Shown here: in pieces, positions 52,664 through 62,190 of the stretch
How positions within the stretch are numbered: the stretch's first letter is position 1
Layout of the letters: each line of letters starts with the position of its first letter
Assembly (NCBI GenBank): GCA_905221605.1
Contig: CAJNDS010002282.1
Coordinates: forward strand, 124,001 to 188,000
DNA: 64,000 nucleotides
Reading direction: 5' to 3'
Source of the DNA: Symbiodinium natans
Lineage: Eukaryota > Sar > Dinophyceae > Suessiales > Symbiodiniaceae
The notes under the pieces: model-generated
Told to the model about the DNA's origin: nothing
The model's input: only the letters and a program-made list of their open reading frames with translations
The model's database searches: none
Made by a program: the position numbers and the translations under genes

Positions 52664-54943
52664 TTAGACCGGTCTGCTGCCGGCTTTCTTCGAGGAGCGG
52701 TCTCGGTCGATCTTCAGTGTGCCTTTTGCCATCAGCAAGTGTAGCTGTTCACTGCGCATCCGTTTGGTGAGGGCATCAGCAGGCATGGATTTGGTCTCAA
52801 TCCACTCAACTTTCGTCGTGGCACCAGCTGGGATGCCATCTGTGTTGAGCGGGTCTCCGTAGGCCTCACCATTTTCCCGCCAGATCATCTGGCGAAGAGC
52901 ACTCATATCGATGGAAAGACGCTTGTCGCTTGTGGTTCCCATTCCACTTTGCAGCAGGTGCGCCTCCAAACTTCTGCAGTCCGTGAGCATCTGGATGGTG
53001 ACGGCGTCCATTGCTCGAACCTGCCAGTCTCCTTGCAACACGTGTCGCATTCCAAACATCACAGCACGCATGTGCTCTGCTTCTTCAAGCCCGGAGACCA
53101 TACTGAGCGTTTCGGCCTGAAGAGTGCTGCGGCAAACTCGGCGAATCACATTCGAGTGATGTTGGAGGAGATAGACCTCTCCTTCGCCCTTCTCCAAGAA
53201 GCTAGGGTCCGCAAGGAAGAGCAGTCGTCCACTCTGCGAGCGATTTCCCAAGACTTGTCCACTGCTGCTCGTATCGTAGTCGGCGGCGTAGGAGGCATCG
53301 GTGACCGAGAGAAGGATCGCCCGGTCAATGTCCACGGCTCCGTACTTGTAGAAGACACCAGCCTCGGGAGTTTTCTGCACGTAGTAGAGCAGCCGGTTGG
53401 CGTCCAGGAGGTCCTGCACGGAAGCCTGCTTCTGCACGGCTTGCAAGGCAGACAGCTCATATGATATGTCCGGTCGGCAGACCCGGCCAACCCATCCCAA
53501 CGAGCCAAGAACACTCCTCAGCTGGCTCGTCTCGGATTCGGTGGCTGGCAGGTCCCTTTGCTTGCGCCGTTGAGCAGTCAAATGGATCGCCCTGACCTTG
53601 GCAGCGGTGTTGGGACACGTCACCCGGATCCCTTCGGCCTCCTGGGTGATCAGCCTTCCACAATAGGTGAAGTTGCCCTCGTCAAGCGATCCAAATTTCA
53701 GATCCTGCTGAAGTCGGAGCATCACCTCGGTCATCTCGGGCCCACCTGTCCATAGGAGGTCGTCGACGTGGGAGACGACCAGTCCAAGAAGCTCGCCCTT
53801 GTTGTTGGACAAGGAATAGGCGGCCGGTTCGAAGGGGACCTCGCGCAGGCCGTGCTTCTTTGCGGTCTTGGCCAGCTTCTTCCAGAAACCACGTGGAGCG
53901 TCGCGGGTGCCGTAGACGGGCTTGTTGGCAATCATGATGCTGCCTTCTTCGACGCCTTCCACACCATCCTTGGGCAAAGAAAGCACGAGCTGACGCGTGA
54001 TACTCTCTCCCTGCAAAAAGGCCGCTGTGATGTCACCACCGAAAACTGGCCATCGACGTCCCGCAGCCAAAGCCAGGGTGAAAGACAGCATCTGCTGGCT
54101 GCACGTGGGACTGTCGGTTCGAAGCTCACTGTCCTTCTCCAAGTCACCGCGCACCACCATCCTTGCCTTGTGGCGGTCCTCCTCCCAGGGCTCGGACTTC
54201 AACGTGTCAACCCAGCGCGTGGGTATCACCTCCACCTCGGGGTGCTCCTTCAGGAACTTGGCCGCTTCAGCTGGGGGAAGCACTGTTGTGGCTTCGAAGC
54301 TTGTCCAGTTCATCCACTCCTTGGCGCGCGCCGCCAGCATCTTCTGCTTTCGTTCCGGGGTGGACTTGTTGAGGTGGAGCTCCTTTGCCCTGGCAGCGTT
54401 CGTCTTGGCCTTGGTGCGTCTGGCAAGGAACCCGACAAAGGCGGATCTCTCACTGGGTGCTCCACGTGTCAAGGGAGCTGGTGAACGCGACCTATCCGCA
54501 TCATGCTGTTGAAGGCTGCGAGCTGCGTTGGGCATCCCATCAAGAGCATCCGGTGATCGACGAAGAGCACGTTGCAAAGTGCCCTGCGCGAAGCTTTCCA
54601 GTGGGGTAGAAGTCGTCGGCTGTGTGTTGGTAGTCCGTGTAGAGGCGCTTTGAGCATCAGCTGCTGGCTGTGTGTCCGAAGACCGTCGACTTGGCGGCGC
54701 CGTGGCTGGACCACTCGGCGGTAGCAGTTCCTCTTCAGGTTCTCCACTGGTAGTGGGCACGTCCAGGTCTGAGTCACTTTCTTCGGGTACTGGAGGAAGC
54801 TGTTGCGCGCCAATGTTGCCTGCGGGCGGCGGAAGTCCAGGCGGTGGCCCCAGGACGGGCGGTGGACTTTCAATGGTCGGCTCTGCTGAAGGACTGGGCA
54901 AGTACTCCTCCAAGTCTGGGTCCTCATTGTCAAAGAAGGGAAT
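52664..54943 (-). CDS. Copia reverse transcriptase and RNase H
   Basis: Open from directly after the TAG at 54944-54946 to a stop at 52664, about 759 codons. The N-terminal part is a Pro/Ser/Thr-rich linker. The RVT_2 domain starts around VIPTRWVDTLKSEPWEEDRH, with the first catalytic Asp in FGGDITAAFLQGE and the YVDD-equivalent SHVDDLLWTG. RNase H follows: VTDASYAAD, TLQAETLSM, LTDCRSLEAH, then VEWIETKSMPADALTK. All expected acidic residues are present, so the enzymatic part looks intact. It is in the same frame as the integrase ORF upstream; only one TAG separates them. Confidence 0.95.
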   Translation of the reverse strand: MPFFDNEDPDLEEYLPSPSAEPTIESPPPVLGPPPGLPPPAGNIGAQQLPPVPEESDSDLDVPTTSGEPEEELLPPSGPATAPPSRRSSDTQPAADAQSASTRTTNTQPTTSTPLESFAQGTLQRALRRSPDALDGMPNAARSLQQHDADRSRSPAPLTRGAPSERSAFVGFLARRTKAKTNAARAKELHLNKSTPERKQKMLAARAKEWMNWTSFEATTVLPPAEAAKFLKEHPEVEVIPTRWVDTLKSEPWEEDRHKARMVVRGDLEKDSELRTDSPTCSQQMLSFTLALAAGRRWPVFGGDITAAFLQGESITRQLVLSLPKDGVEGVEEGSIMIANKPVYGTRDAPRGFWKKLAKTAKKHGLREVPFEPAAYSLSNNKGELLGLVVSHVDDLLWTGGPEMTEVMLRLQQDLKFGSLDEGNFTYCGRLITQEAEGIRVTCPNTAAKVRAIHLTAQRRKQRDLPATESETSQLRSVLGSLGWVGRVCRPDISYELSALQAVQKQASVQDLLDANRLLYYVQKTPEAGVFYKYGAVDIDRAILLSVTDASYAADYDTSSSGQVLGNRSQSGRLLFLADPSFLEKGEGEVYLLQHHSNVIRRVCRSTLQAETLSMVSGLEEAEHMRAVMFGMRHVLQGDWQVRAMDAVTIQMLTDCRSLEAHLLQSGMGTTSDKRLSIDMSALRQMIWRENGEAYGDPLNTDGIPAGATTKVEWIETKSMPADALTKRMRSEQLHLLMAKGTLKIDRDRSSKKAGSRPV

Positions 54944-54946
54944 CTA
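54944..54946 (-). other. In-frame TAG between integrase and reverse transcriptase
   Basis: The integrase frame ends at TAG here, and the next codon continues in the same frame directly into the reverse transcriptase ORF without another stop. Either a nonsense mutation (for instance from CAG) or a readthrough site. The preceding codon is CAA and the following is ATT. Confidence 0.85.
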
Positions 54947-56887
54947 TTGAGGCTCCCCGCCGCCGCCTTGCGCCGTGGGTGATCCCACAAGATCGTCTCC
55001 AAAGGGGTACTCGAACTCCTCGTCAGGCTCCACAAGTTCACGGCGTCGCTTCCTGGAAGGTCTCAGCTCCAGGTTCCGCTTAGCAGCAATTTCGCCTCCT
55101 GTGGCAAAACGAAGAGACTCAACACTGGCCGTAATAGGAATGCCGCCGTGAATGAGCCAAGCCAAACCTCGCCCTTCAAGTCCAAGCACACGAGCCGGCC
55201 CCATCCAGCGTCCCTTGGTAGCTCCACCTCCAGTCTTGCGGTAGAAGCAGACCAAGTCGCCGGGCGCAAAGGGCCCCCTTTGGGGCGTCATTTTTCGAAG
55301 CATTGCCGCTCGGACTCGCTGAGCCCCATCAACATAGCTGAAAGCCTCCTTGGCGGCCATGCGAAATTGCAACTGCTTCCCGAACTCGGTCTCGGGATTC
55401 AGGGCTTCCTCGTGTACTCCAGCTCGTCCCTCGGCTTCTTCAGCAACCAAGGAATCAACTTCCAAAGGCATGCGGCCTAACGTCCACTGAGCTGGAGTAA
55501 AGCCTCCATGATGGACTCTATTGTTCTTGACAAAAGTAGCCTCCGGGATCAACATCTCAAGCGCGCGAAGGGAGTCCACTTGGCGGGCTTCGATCACATG
55601 CTGAAGAATTTGCTTCAATATTCCCCCTTGGCGCTCCCCACGTCCGAGCTGGTAGGGCGCTTCGACACCAATGTACCTGAGCTCGATGTGCATGGCATTG
55701 ATGGTTTCAGAGAAAATCCCTCGGTTGTGGACACCACGGTCAAGTACCAGGCGTCTCGGCGGACCAGCCCAGTCCAGCCACATGGTCCGGAAGGCGTCCA
55801 AGCATCTCTTCGAGGAGGGCATGCCACCATTTGGAGAAACCACCATGGCAGTGTGGTAGAGCGTGCCCATGCAAACAGCCGAGAGAACGGTGTAACGGTG
55901 GCGGTTTACGTCTCGGATCTCGAAGCAGTCAAGCGCCACCTCTACGTTAAAGCGGTATTCGCTGGGCATCCTTGTGGCAGGTTGTTGGGCAGGTCGTCGC
56001 CGAGCTGCGCAAGCAGGACAGTGGAAGTAGGGCAAGGCCTTTATCACATCGGGGTCGCCACCAGCAGTTCGAAGAAGGCGTTGCATCGAGGTCACCGAGG
56101 CATGACCCGTCATAGTGTGCAGCCTCCTCACCGCAATCCGTGTCGACTGTGGCAGTTGACGCCACCTTGCTCTCATCTCCTGAAGCGGCTGTCCTTCGTC
56201 CTGCTCGATCTCAGGCTTGGGCGTTTCTTCATCGAGAAGAGCTTGCTCATCGACCTGTTTCGCCTGAGGCAAGAAGCTGGCAAGGTCCTCGTCACCGTAG
56301 ATCTCGTCCAAGGTGAGGGGCGCGGTGTCATCATCCAGGGGCTCGGCCGCGTCCTCCTCCATAGCCTCGGCCGGGAACGCTGCACGGACCAAGATGCCAT
56401 CTAAGTCCCTGAGGTGCGCATCCATGACAGCCGTGCATAGCTCCACTGTCCATCCGGCGGTGTTCTGGCATTTTGTCCTTCCAGCTAGATAGCTGTGAGC
56501 ATGGTCTCGAGGGCATAGTCCATGTTGACGAAGCATCTCCTTGAGGGCAGGCGAAGCAGTCAGCACACTCATAGGCTTGCGGTGGTACTTGTCAGAGAAG
56601 GGGTCCTGCAGCCCAAAAGCACAGGAGTCAAAAGACAGTTTCTCCAGACGCTCGGCGGTGGCTGCTTCTCGGGTGGAAGCTTGACAAAGAAGCTCTTGCA
56701 GGTCCCAAGTGTTCCAAAGATCAGATCCGGCTGGGTTCATGAGCAAGACCTGTCTTCCACGACGCAGTCGTTCCACAATGGTCTCCTTCATCCACCGGAC
56801 AATGGGCATCCACACTCTCCTCGCGGCCTGGTGGCCTCCTTGCTGTTCTCGTTGCGCTCGGCGTTCACACGCTGCCAGCCAGACCAC
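54947..56887 (-). CDS. Copia integrase
   Basis: The zinc-binding HHCC part reads LHTMTGHASVTSMQRLL then FHCPACAARR. The catalytic core shows VALDCFEIRD (first Asp), LVLDRGVHNRG (second Asp) and GRGERQGGILK (Glu). After it come the SH3-like stretch FAPGDLVCFYRK and RWMGPARVLGLEG. The frame is open upstream to about 56887 without an ATG; protein similarity continues further upstream in a different frame (DPYLVAFSPSSTMWSGWQRV at about 56850-56920), which indicates a frameshift near 56840. A QQGGHQAARR segment follows the shift. Confidence 0.9.
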
Positions 56888-57227
56888 ATAGTACTCGAAG
56901 GCGAGAATGCCACAAGGTAAGGATCATCCCTCTCGATGACCAGGCTGGCTTGCTCACGCCCAGTCTCGGTCGTCAAGTCAATGCGGTTGTGGTGCCCGGT
57001 TCCCAAGGGAGTGGAGACCGGATAGCCGTAGTGTTGGTGGGCGATGCCAGTGAGCACTGCACAGCCGAAAATTTCCAGAAGAAAGGTTCCACATCCTCGG
57101 GGAAGGCATGGACGCCGGCGTGAGCTGTAGGGACACACATGGTTCCACAAAAGTCGATCTTGGCTCTTGACCCCAAGGATCTGCTCTTTGTGCTTCATCG
57201 CCTGGCCCTTGTTCATGGCATGGGTCT

Positions 57228-60173
57228 TCATCTTGTCAAAGGCCAAATAACCAACAGCCGGATCGGTGCCCACGATGTCCTTGATGTCGTCGCTGTCCTT
57301 GGTGTAGTCGCCTTCCTTGGTGAAGTCGCCGTCCTTGGTGAAGTCGCTGTCCTTGGTGAAGCCGATGTCCTTGGTGAAGTCGCCGTCCTTGGTGAAGTCG
57401 CCGTCCTTGGTGAAGTCGATGTCCTTGGTGAAGTCGATGTCCTTGGTGAAGTCGATGTCCTTGGTGAAGCCGCCGTCCTTGGTGAAGTCGATGTCCTTGG
57501 TGAAGTCGATGTCCTTGGTGAAGCCGCCGTCCTTGGTGAAGTCGATGTCCTTGGTGAAGCCGCCGTCCTTGGTGAAGTCGATGCCCTTGGTGAAGTCGAT
57601 GTCCTTGGTGAAGTCGATGTCCTTGGTGAGGTCGCTGTCCTTGGTGAAGTCGCCGTCCTTGGTGAAGTCGGTGTCCTTGGTGAAGTCGATGTCCTTGGTG
57701 AAGCCGATGTCCTTGGTGAAGTCGATGTCCTTGGTGAAGCCGCCGTCCTTGGTGAAGTCGATGTCCTTGGTGAAGTCGATGTCCTTGGTGAAGCCGCTGT
57801 CCTTGGTGAAGTCGATGTCCTTGGTGAAGCCGCCGTCCTTGGTGAAGTCGATGTCCTTGGTGAAGTCGATGTCCTTGGTGAGTCGTCCTTGGTGAAGTCG
57901 GTGTCCTTGGTGAAGTCGCCGTTGGGCTCGACGTCGCCCTCCGGGTCATCCCGGTCAAGGTCTTCGTCATCCAGGCTGTCCCGGTCATTGTTGAGCATGT
58001 CGAAGTAGTAGGCGAAGTTCCCCGGCAGGAGCCGCAGGCCAAATAACCCATTATGGTGCACAAGTCGAAGGTCATGACCAAGAAGCTGAGAATGGGCCAC
58101 CTCGCGACTCAGATCAAGAACCAGGCCCAACCTCCGCTGTGCCTCCAAACTCACGAGCAGCGGCGCATCACTGTCCTCTAGCTCCACGCTCCGTAGGCTC
58201 CCGTTGGCATATCCTCCATTGGCAAGCTCCAGGCACAAGTCCAGCTCGCGGGCCCCAGAGGTCTGGACCAGACCTCCAATGCCGCGAAATCCCCCACCAG
58301 TGTCCGGTAGAAGATCAGGGGCCTCCTGCTTGGTGAGCTCCAGGTAGCGCTGCAACCATCGGCTGCCATGACACGTAGTGTTGCAACCTGTGTCCAGCAC
58401 ACAGACCAAAGCACCTTCCGATCCCGTGGGCCCTTCCAGGTCGACATCATTAAGGGCCATAAAAGCTCGTCGAACTGGCTCCTTGAAGAGGGGGCCATGG
58501 TGAGTCTCGTGCTGGGCGATTTCCATGAAGAGCAGCTTGAGTTGCTTCATCCCTCGCCCGCTGCGGTCGTCGATGTTCGCTTGCACCCAATTGCGGTAGC
58601 CGATGTCCTGGTAGGCATGGTAGACGGGCTCGTTCTTGTACTTCCCCTCGGTGGCCAGAGCAGAGGCACGATCGCGGAGGGTCTCCAATCGTCCAAGCTC
58701 AGCGTCACGTTGCGGTACAGGTTGTGGCTCTGTTGGCAGCGGGTCGTTGAAGACGGTCACCATCTGCAGGATCAGCCTCAAGGATTCTCGCAAAGAGCTT
58801 CCCTTGATGTAGCTCTCGGTTCCGACGTGTTGAAGCCGTTGGTGCACAGCCTCCTGGAAGGTTGCCACGGCACGCTCCGCCTCTGCTCGTGTCAGATAGG
58901 TCTCCTCGTCCAACGATGACAAACCTCGGCTCTCCTGCTGCGGTGTCCTTCCAGGACCCGGGGCGCCTGCTGCTGGCGCTGGTCTCGTACTGCTCGGGCC
59001 GCTCTCCTGGAAACCACAGTCCAAGCAGGTGCGCTTCCAAGAGAAAGCATTCGTTCCTCGCCAAGAGACCCGGTGATGTGCGCAGCCAGGCTTTGGCATG
59101 GCGGTAGTCGATGCAGTGGACGTCGTCGGCTCGATCTTCGTCCGCTCAAGCAAGGCCCCGCAGTCGAGACATTTCACCTGGCGATAGTGCGCATTGCTGC
59201 CCTTAGTGGTGGTCTTTAGGTGCTGGCACCCCGTTCGCGACGGCGAGGGCTGTGACTGCTGAGACATGGTCGGGGTCGAGGAGGTCGGCGATGCTCTCGT
59301 TGGTGTCGTCGCCGACATCCTTGTAGAAGATGAAGCGGCTGGCCCCCCGATCGCATGAATCGGAGTGTCCACTTCCATTGCACTAAGGGCTTGCTGCAGC
59401 ATTGCATCCTCGAGGTCATTCGCCGTAGGTGCCGGCGTGGCATCCGGAAGCCATCGCGGTTGCAACTCTGCAGGCACCAAGCTCCACGAGGACTCGGTTG
59501 GGCTGTGGTCGTTGCCGTCGGTCTCAAGGTCAATGACGCCATTGCCGCGCAGATCACGCGGCGGTGGCACAGCCCGATAGTCGTTGAGGCCTGGTGTCCG
59601 ATAGGCCAAGTTGGCGGTGCGCCGGTGCGGCTCGTCCTCGCGGATGGCAAAGTACACGGGACGAGGCTTGCCAGTTTTCCCAGCATTGCCCTTGCCATGC
59701 GACAGCGAACTTGTAGTAGAGCTAGGCGGGGATGTCGTCGAGGATCCTGGTCGCGCCTTTCCTGATCGGCCAGCGCCTTTGGTCTGAGGGCAATGCGGAT
59801 CTCCTTGCCAATGGCCGCGTTGTCCGCAGCGGCGGCAAGTGGTGCGGGCCTTCAGGTCCGCCACCTTCCTCCTTCTCTCTTCCAGGCTGAGTGAGCCAGT
59901 GACGGCAAATTGCCGCGTGGGCGGGCCTCGGAAGCCGCTACCCTTCTTCGAAGCACCCTTGCGTGCGAAGTGCGCTTCTTGCTCGATCTGCATAAGGTCG
60001 GCTGCATACTCGGCAGTGTCAGGGTCCAGCAAATCCACCCCGTCCTCGACGAGATAGCCAATCTGCTCCTCCTCGAAGTCCAGCTCCTCCTCGGCGATGT
60101 ACCCCTCATACATTTCCTCCTCTGGGAGGTCGTGGTGCTCGTTGTACTCCGTCGTGTCCTCAGTCTCGGCCAT
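57228..60173 (-). CDS. Copia gag C-terminal part and protease
   Basis: From ATG at 60173. An acidic start (EEEMYEGYIAEEELDFEEE), a CCHC knuckle at about residues 113-128 (CRRCGQRGHWQGDPHC, six residues in the last gap), a long Pro/Ser/Thr linker, two related zinc-type modules (GCQHLK...KCLDCG and GCAHHR...TCLDCG), a helical region, and the aspartic protease with CVLDTGCNTTCHGSRWL near 58380. After LLPGNFAYYFDMLNNDRDSL and an acidic stretch the frame enters the 18-bp repeat and shifts from (DFTKD) to (TSPRTS) reading, so its last 200 residues are repeat-encoded and then out of frame with the conserved polyprotein. Confidence 0.85.
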   Translation of the reverse strand: MAETEDTTEYNEHHDLPEEEMYEGYIAEEELDFEEEQIGYLVEDGVDLLDPDTAEYAADLMQIEQEAHFARKGASKKGSGFRGPPTRQFAVTGSLSLEERRRKVADLKARTTCRRCGQRGHWQGDPHCPQTKGAGRSGKARPGSSTTSPPSSTTSSLSHGKGNAGKTGKPRPVYFAIREDEPHRRTANLAYRTPGLNDYRAVPPPRDLRGNGVIDLETDGNDHSPTESSWSLVPAELQPRWLPDATPAPTANDLEDAMLQQALSAMEVDTPIHAIGGPAASSSTRMSATTPTRASPTSSTPTMSQQSQPSPSRTGCQHLKTTTKGSNAHYRQVKCLDCGALLERTKIEPTTSTASTTAMPKPGCAHHRVSWRGTNAFSWKRTCLDCGFQESGPSSTRPAPAAGAPGPGRTPQQESRGLSSLDEETYLTRAEAERAVATFQEAVHQRLQHVGTESYIKGSSLRESLRLILQMVTVFNDPLPTEPQPVPQRDAELGRLETLRDRASALATEGKYKNEPVYHAYQDIGYRNWVQANIDDRSGRGMKQLKLLFMEIAQHETHHGPLFKEPVRRAFMALNDVDLEGPTGSEGALVCVLDTGCNTTCHGSRWLQRYLELTKQEAPDLLPDTGGGFRGIGGLVQTSGARELDLCLELANGGYANGSLRSVELEDSDAPLLVSLEAQRRLGLVLDLSREVAHSQLLGHDLRLVHHNGLFGLRLLPGNFAYYFDMLNNDRDSLDDEDLDRDDPEGDVEPNGDFTKDTDFTKDDSPRTSTSPRTSTSPRTAASPRTSTSPRTAASPRTSTSPRTSTSPRTAASPRTSTSPRTSASPRTSTSPRTPTSPRTATSPRTATSPRTSTSPRTSTSPRASTSPRTAASPRTSTSPRTAASPRTSTSPRTSTSPRTAASPRTSTSPRTSTSPRTSTSPRTATSPRTATSPRTSASPRTATSPRTATSPRKATTPRTATTSRTSWAPIRLLVIWPLTR
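57296..57930 (-). repeat. 18-bp tandem repeat inside the copia polyprotein
   Basis: About 35 copies of an 18-bp unit (plus strand TCCTTGGTGAAGTCGATG, third-position variants CCG, CTG, GTG). All frames stay open because 18 is divisible by three. A short, defective unit at about 57876-57890 (TCCTTGGTGAGTCG) changes the frame. It lies between protease and integrase and is bounded on the protease side by acidic (DRDSLDDEDLDRDDPEGD) coding sequence from which the Asp-rich frame of the repeat (DIDFTK) could have grown. Confidence 0.95.
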
Positions 60174-60184
60174 GTAGCTAGAGG

Positions 60185-60906
60185 GCCGCCAGGATCGGGT
60201 AGCGAGGAGGTCGCCCAGGAGCGCGTTCCAGAGCCCTTGTGTCCTATTCCTTTGTGCGGCGCTGGCGTGCGTCGCTCCCTCTCATGGATCCGGCCGTGTT
60301 GAGCCACCAGTTCGTCGGCCACAGCATCAAAGGTGATCTCGCCCTTGATCGCCGTCCGGATGAGCAGCTGATGGTCGGCCGAGATATTCGAGGAAGCAAG
60401 CAATTGCTCAGCCAACGCCATGTCCGGAAGGCGCATCTCATTGCTGCAGTCCGTGAGACAGCGGTACCACGTGAGCTGAGAACAAAGGTGGAGACGGGCT
60501 CGCCAGGTTGCCGGGAGAGAATGCCATGGGAAGTGGCACCAGCAGCATAAAGCTCTCTTGCCTGCTGAAGCCGCTTGGGTCTGAGGATCTTCTCGAAGGT
60601 CTCCAGCAATTTGTCGGGGCCGTCCTCTTGCTCGAAAACGGTCATCTCCATGGTCTGCACCATGCGCAAAGCCGTTCCGGAGATCCCCTCAACGAGGCGC
60701 AGCCCAAGAGGCCCAAGCTTGGCCTTCTCTTCCTTGCTCATCGTCTTCTCCTTGGCAATCCTGGCTCGAACTCTAAAAGCATACTCGGCGAGTCTGGTCG
60801 GCTCACCATTGAATCTGGGGATCCCAAACTTCCCCTCAGTGCCCTGGCCAACCTCATCATCATGAGTGAAGTTGGGCCAGCGCAGCAACTCCAGCAAAGC
60901 CGCCAT
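60185..60906 (-). CDS. Copia gag N-terminal part, frameshifted
   Basis: ATG at 60904-60906 opens MAALLELLRWPNFTHDDEVG, then FNGEPTRLAEYAFRVRARIA and LETFEKILRPKRLQQARELY, the retrotransposon gag helix region. At about 60470 the conserved reading moves to another frame (MRLPDMALAEQLLASSNISA, then ADELVAQHGRIHERE), and near 60180 it would have to move again to join the next ORF. So at least two frame breaks lie in gag. Confidence 0.8.
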
Positions 60907-60966
60907 GGCCTGCTGACGCGGAGGCGCAGAAGCGCGTGGGCTTGGCCCGTAGGCCCAGGAGCCGTA

Positions 60967-60978
60967 GCTCCGCTACCA
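60967..60978 (-). other. tRNA primer-binding site
   Basis: One base inside the 5' LTR the minus strand reads TGGTAGCGGAGC. TGGTA plus a GC-containing stem matches the 3' end (…TACCA) of initiator methionine tRNAs, the usual primer for copia elements. The exact tRNA of this organism is not known to me. Confidence 0.7.
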
Positions 60979-60979
60979 G

Positions 60980-61122
60980 TGCGGAAATGCAAAGCTTCCC
61001 CGCACTGGCGCACACAGTTGTTTTGCTCGCTTGAGCCATTCAGTTAACGGTCAAGGTCGGATGCATAGCTGTTGCGCTTCTGGTTTTACTGGACTATACA
61101 AGAAAGAAGCTCTGCTTTCACA
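60980..61122 (-). repeat. 5' LTR (143 bp)
   Basis: Starts TG and ends CA on the plus strand; one mismatch to 52501-52643. Short for a copia LTR, with no obvious TATA box recognisable by eye. Confidence 0.95.
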
Positions 61123-61516
61123 CCTGGCAGGGATGCCCTGTTAGAAAGAAGGAGAAGGGGGGTCCCCAAAAAGGGGGTCAAAAAGCACGATTTTGGCCTC
61201 CGGCAAACGCTGTGGACGACGACCTTGGGGGGGTAGGGGGGGGACCCCCCGTTACCGCAGCCCTGGCAAATGGTCTGGGTTTAGGGGTATTAGCTTTACT
61301 ACGTAGAGAGGTGTGCTGGCCGGGCACACTCGAAAGCCTATCTCACGTGGTGGTATGGCCAGAGCCTTCCTCGCTAAGCGTCAGTTCCAGGCCCAAGCTG
61401 GAGGCTTAACCCTCCAGCGCAGCTTGCAGACATTACTAGATTGCCAAGCCTCTCGCAGCTGAGCTGCTCGGCTCTGCCTAGCTCGGCAGCGGCCGCTCGG
61501 GCTCTGCTGCACGCTT

Positions 61517-61569
61517 AGGGTTTAGGGTTTAGGGTTTAGGATCTAGGGTCTAGGGTTTAGGGTTTAGGG
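61517..61569. repeat. Interstitial TTTAGGG array
   Basis: About seven TTTAGGG units with GATCTAGGG and GTCTAGGG variants. Confidence 0.9.
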
Positions 61570-61910
61570 GGGCCCGTGTGGTGTCTCGGTTTCGGGGCCC
61601 TTTCGATCCTCTGACATAAGTTCCCAAAGAAGGTCTGTTGACCATACACCTCGAAACCCTAAAGCCAATTCCAACTCAGTCAACCTGGCACCCTACATAA
61701 ACACTTGTGCGAAGGGCCCTTGGATGATATTCAGCACTGCCTGGCTTGAGGCCGAAAACGAAGAGGCCCAACTCCAGCAACGCACTGAACGCACCCATTT
61801 GTGACAGCGCACTTGCGGCAACAGCAACGCACTTGTGGCATTGCGAAAGGTACTCACAGAGGCAAGGGCCAGTCCGGGGTCGGAAAAAACTACTAACGTT
61901 CTTCCCTTAC

Positions 61911-62190
61911 CCCTTCTGGCCCCTTTAGAATTATACCATAGAAACCCCAAAATCCTATTCTAACTACTAAGGCCCCTATACTATTCCCTTCTGGCCCCTT
62001 TAGAATGATCCTGTAACAACCCCAAAATCCTATTCTAACTACTAATACCATTCCCTTATGGCCACTTTAGAATTATGCCATAAATAGCCCCCAAAATCCT
62101 ATTCTAACTACTAATACTATTCCCTTACGGCCCCTTTAAAATTATCCCATAAATAGCTCCCAAAATCCTGTTCTAACTACTAAGGCCCCC
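61911..62190. repeat. Tandem repeat, four copies of 67-75 bp
   Basis: Copies start at 61911, 61986, 62053 and 62122 with CCCTTMYGGCCMCTTTARAA and share CCCCAAAATCCTATTCTAAC then TACTAA. Copies one and two differ from three and four in the middle (ACCATAGAAACC versus CCATAAATAGC). The last is followed directly by a CCCTAAA array. Confidence 0.85.

Larger units (their letters stand above)
52501..61122 (-). mobile_element. Ty1/copia LTR retrotransposon, 8.6 kb
   Basis: Order along the minus strand: LTR (60980-61122), tRNA primer-binding site, gag with zinc knuckle, aspartic protease, 18-bp tandem repeat, integrase, reverse transcriptase plus RNase H, LTR (52501-52643). Integrase before reverse transcriptase defines copia. 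LTRs differ at a single position, suggesting recent insertion. Flanking five-base words (TCGTC left, CCTGG right) do not match, so there is no visible target-site duplication. Reading frames are interrupted at several places (see parts), so this copy is probably not autonomous as given, unless some breaks are sequencing errors. Confidence 0.95.

Noticed and set aside
53768-54512. Plus-strand ORFs of 171-238 codons
   Set aside because: Antisense of the copia reverse transcriptase.
55508-56404. 298-codon plus-strand ORF
   Set aside because: Antisense of the copia integrase, which has all its catalytic residues on the minus strand.
57296-57930. CRISPR-like array
   Set aside because: Repeats are directly adjacent without spacers and lie in a retrotransposon ORF of a eukaryote.
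57139-58008. 289-codon plus-strand ORF with VLGEVD repeats
   Set aside because: Antisense reading of the 18-bp repeat in the copia polyprotein; the minus strand carries the conserved domains.
61112-61127. Target-site duplication at the copia ends
   Set aside because: The five bases outside the LTRs (TCGTC and CCTGG) do not match, nor do shifted four- to six-base words.
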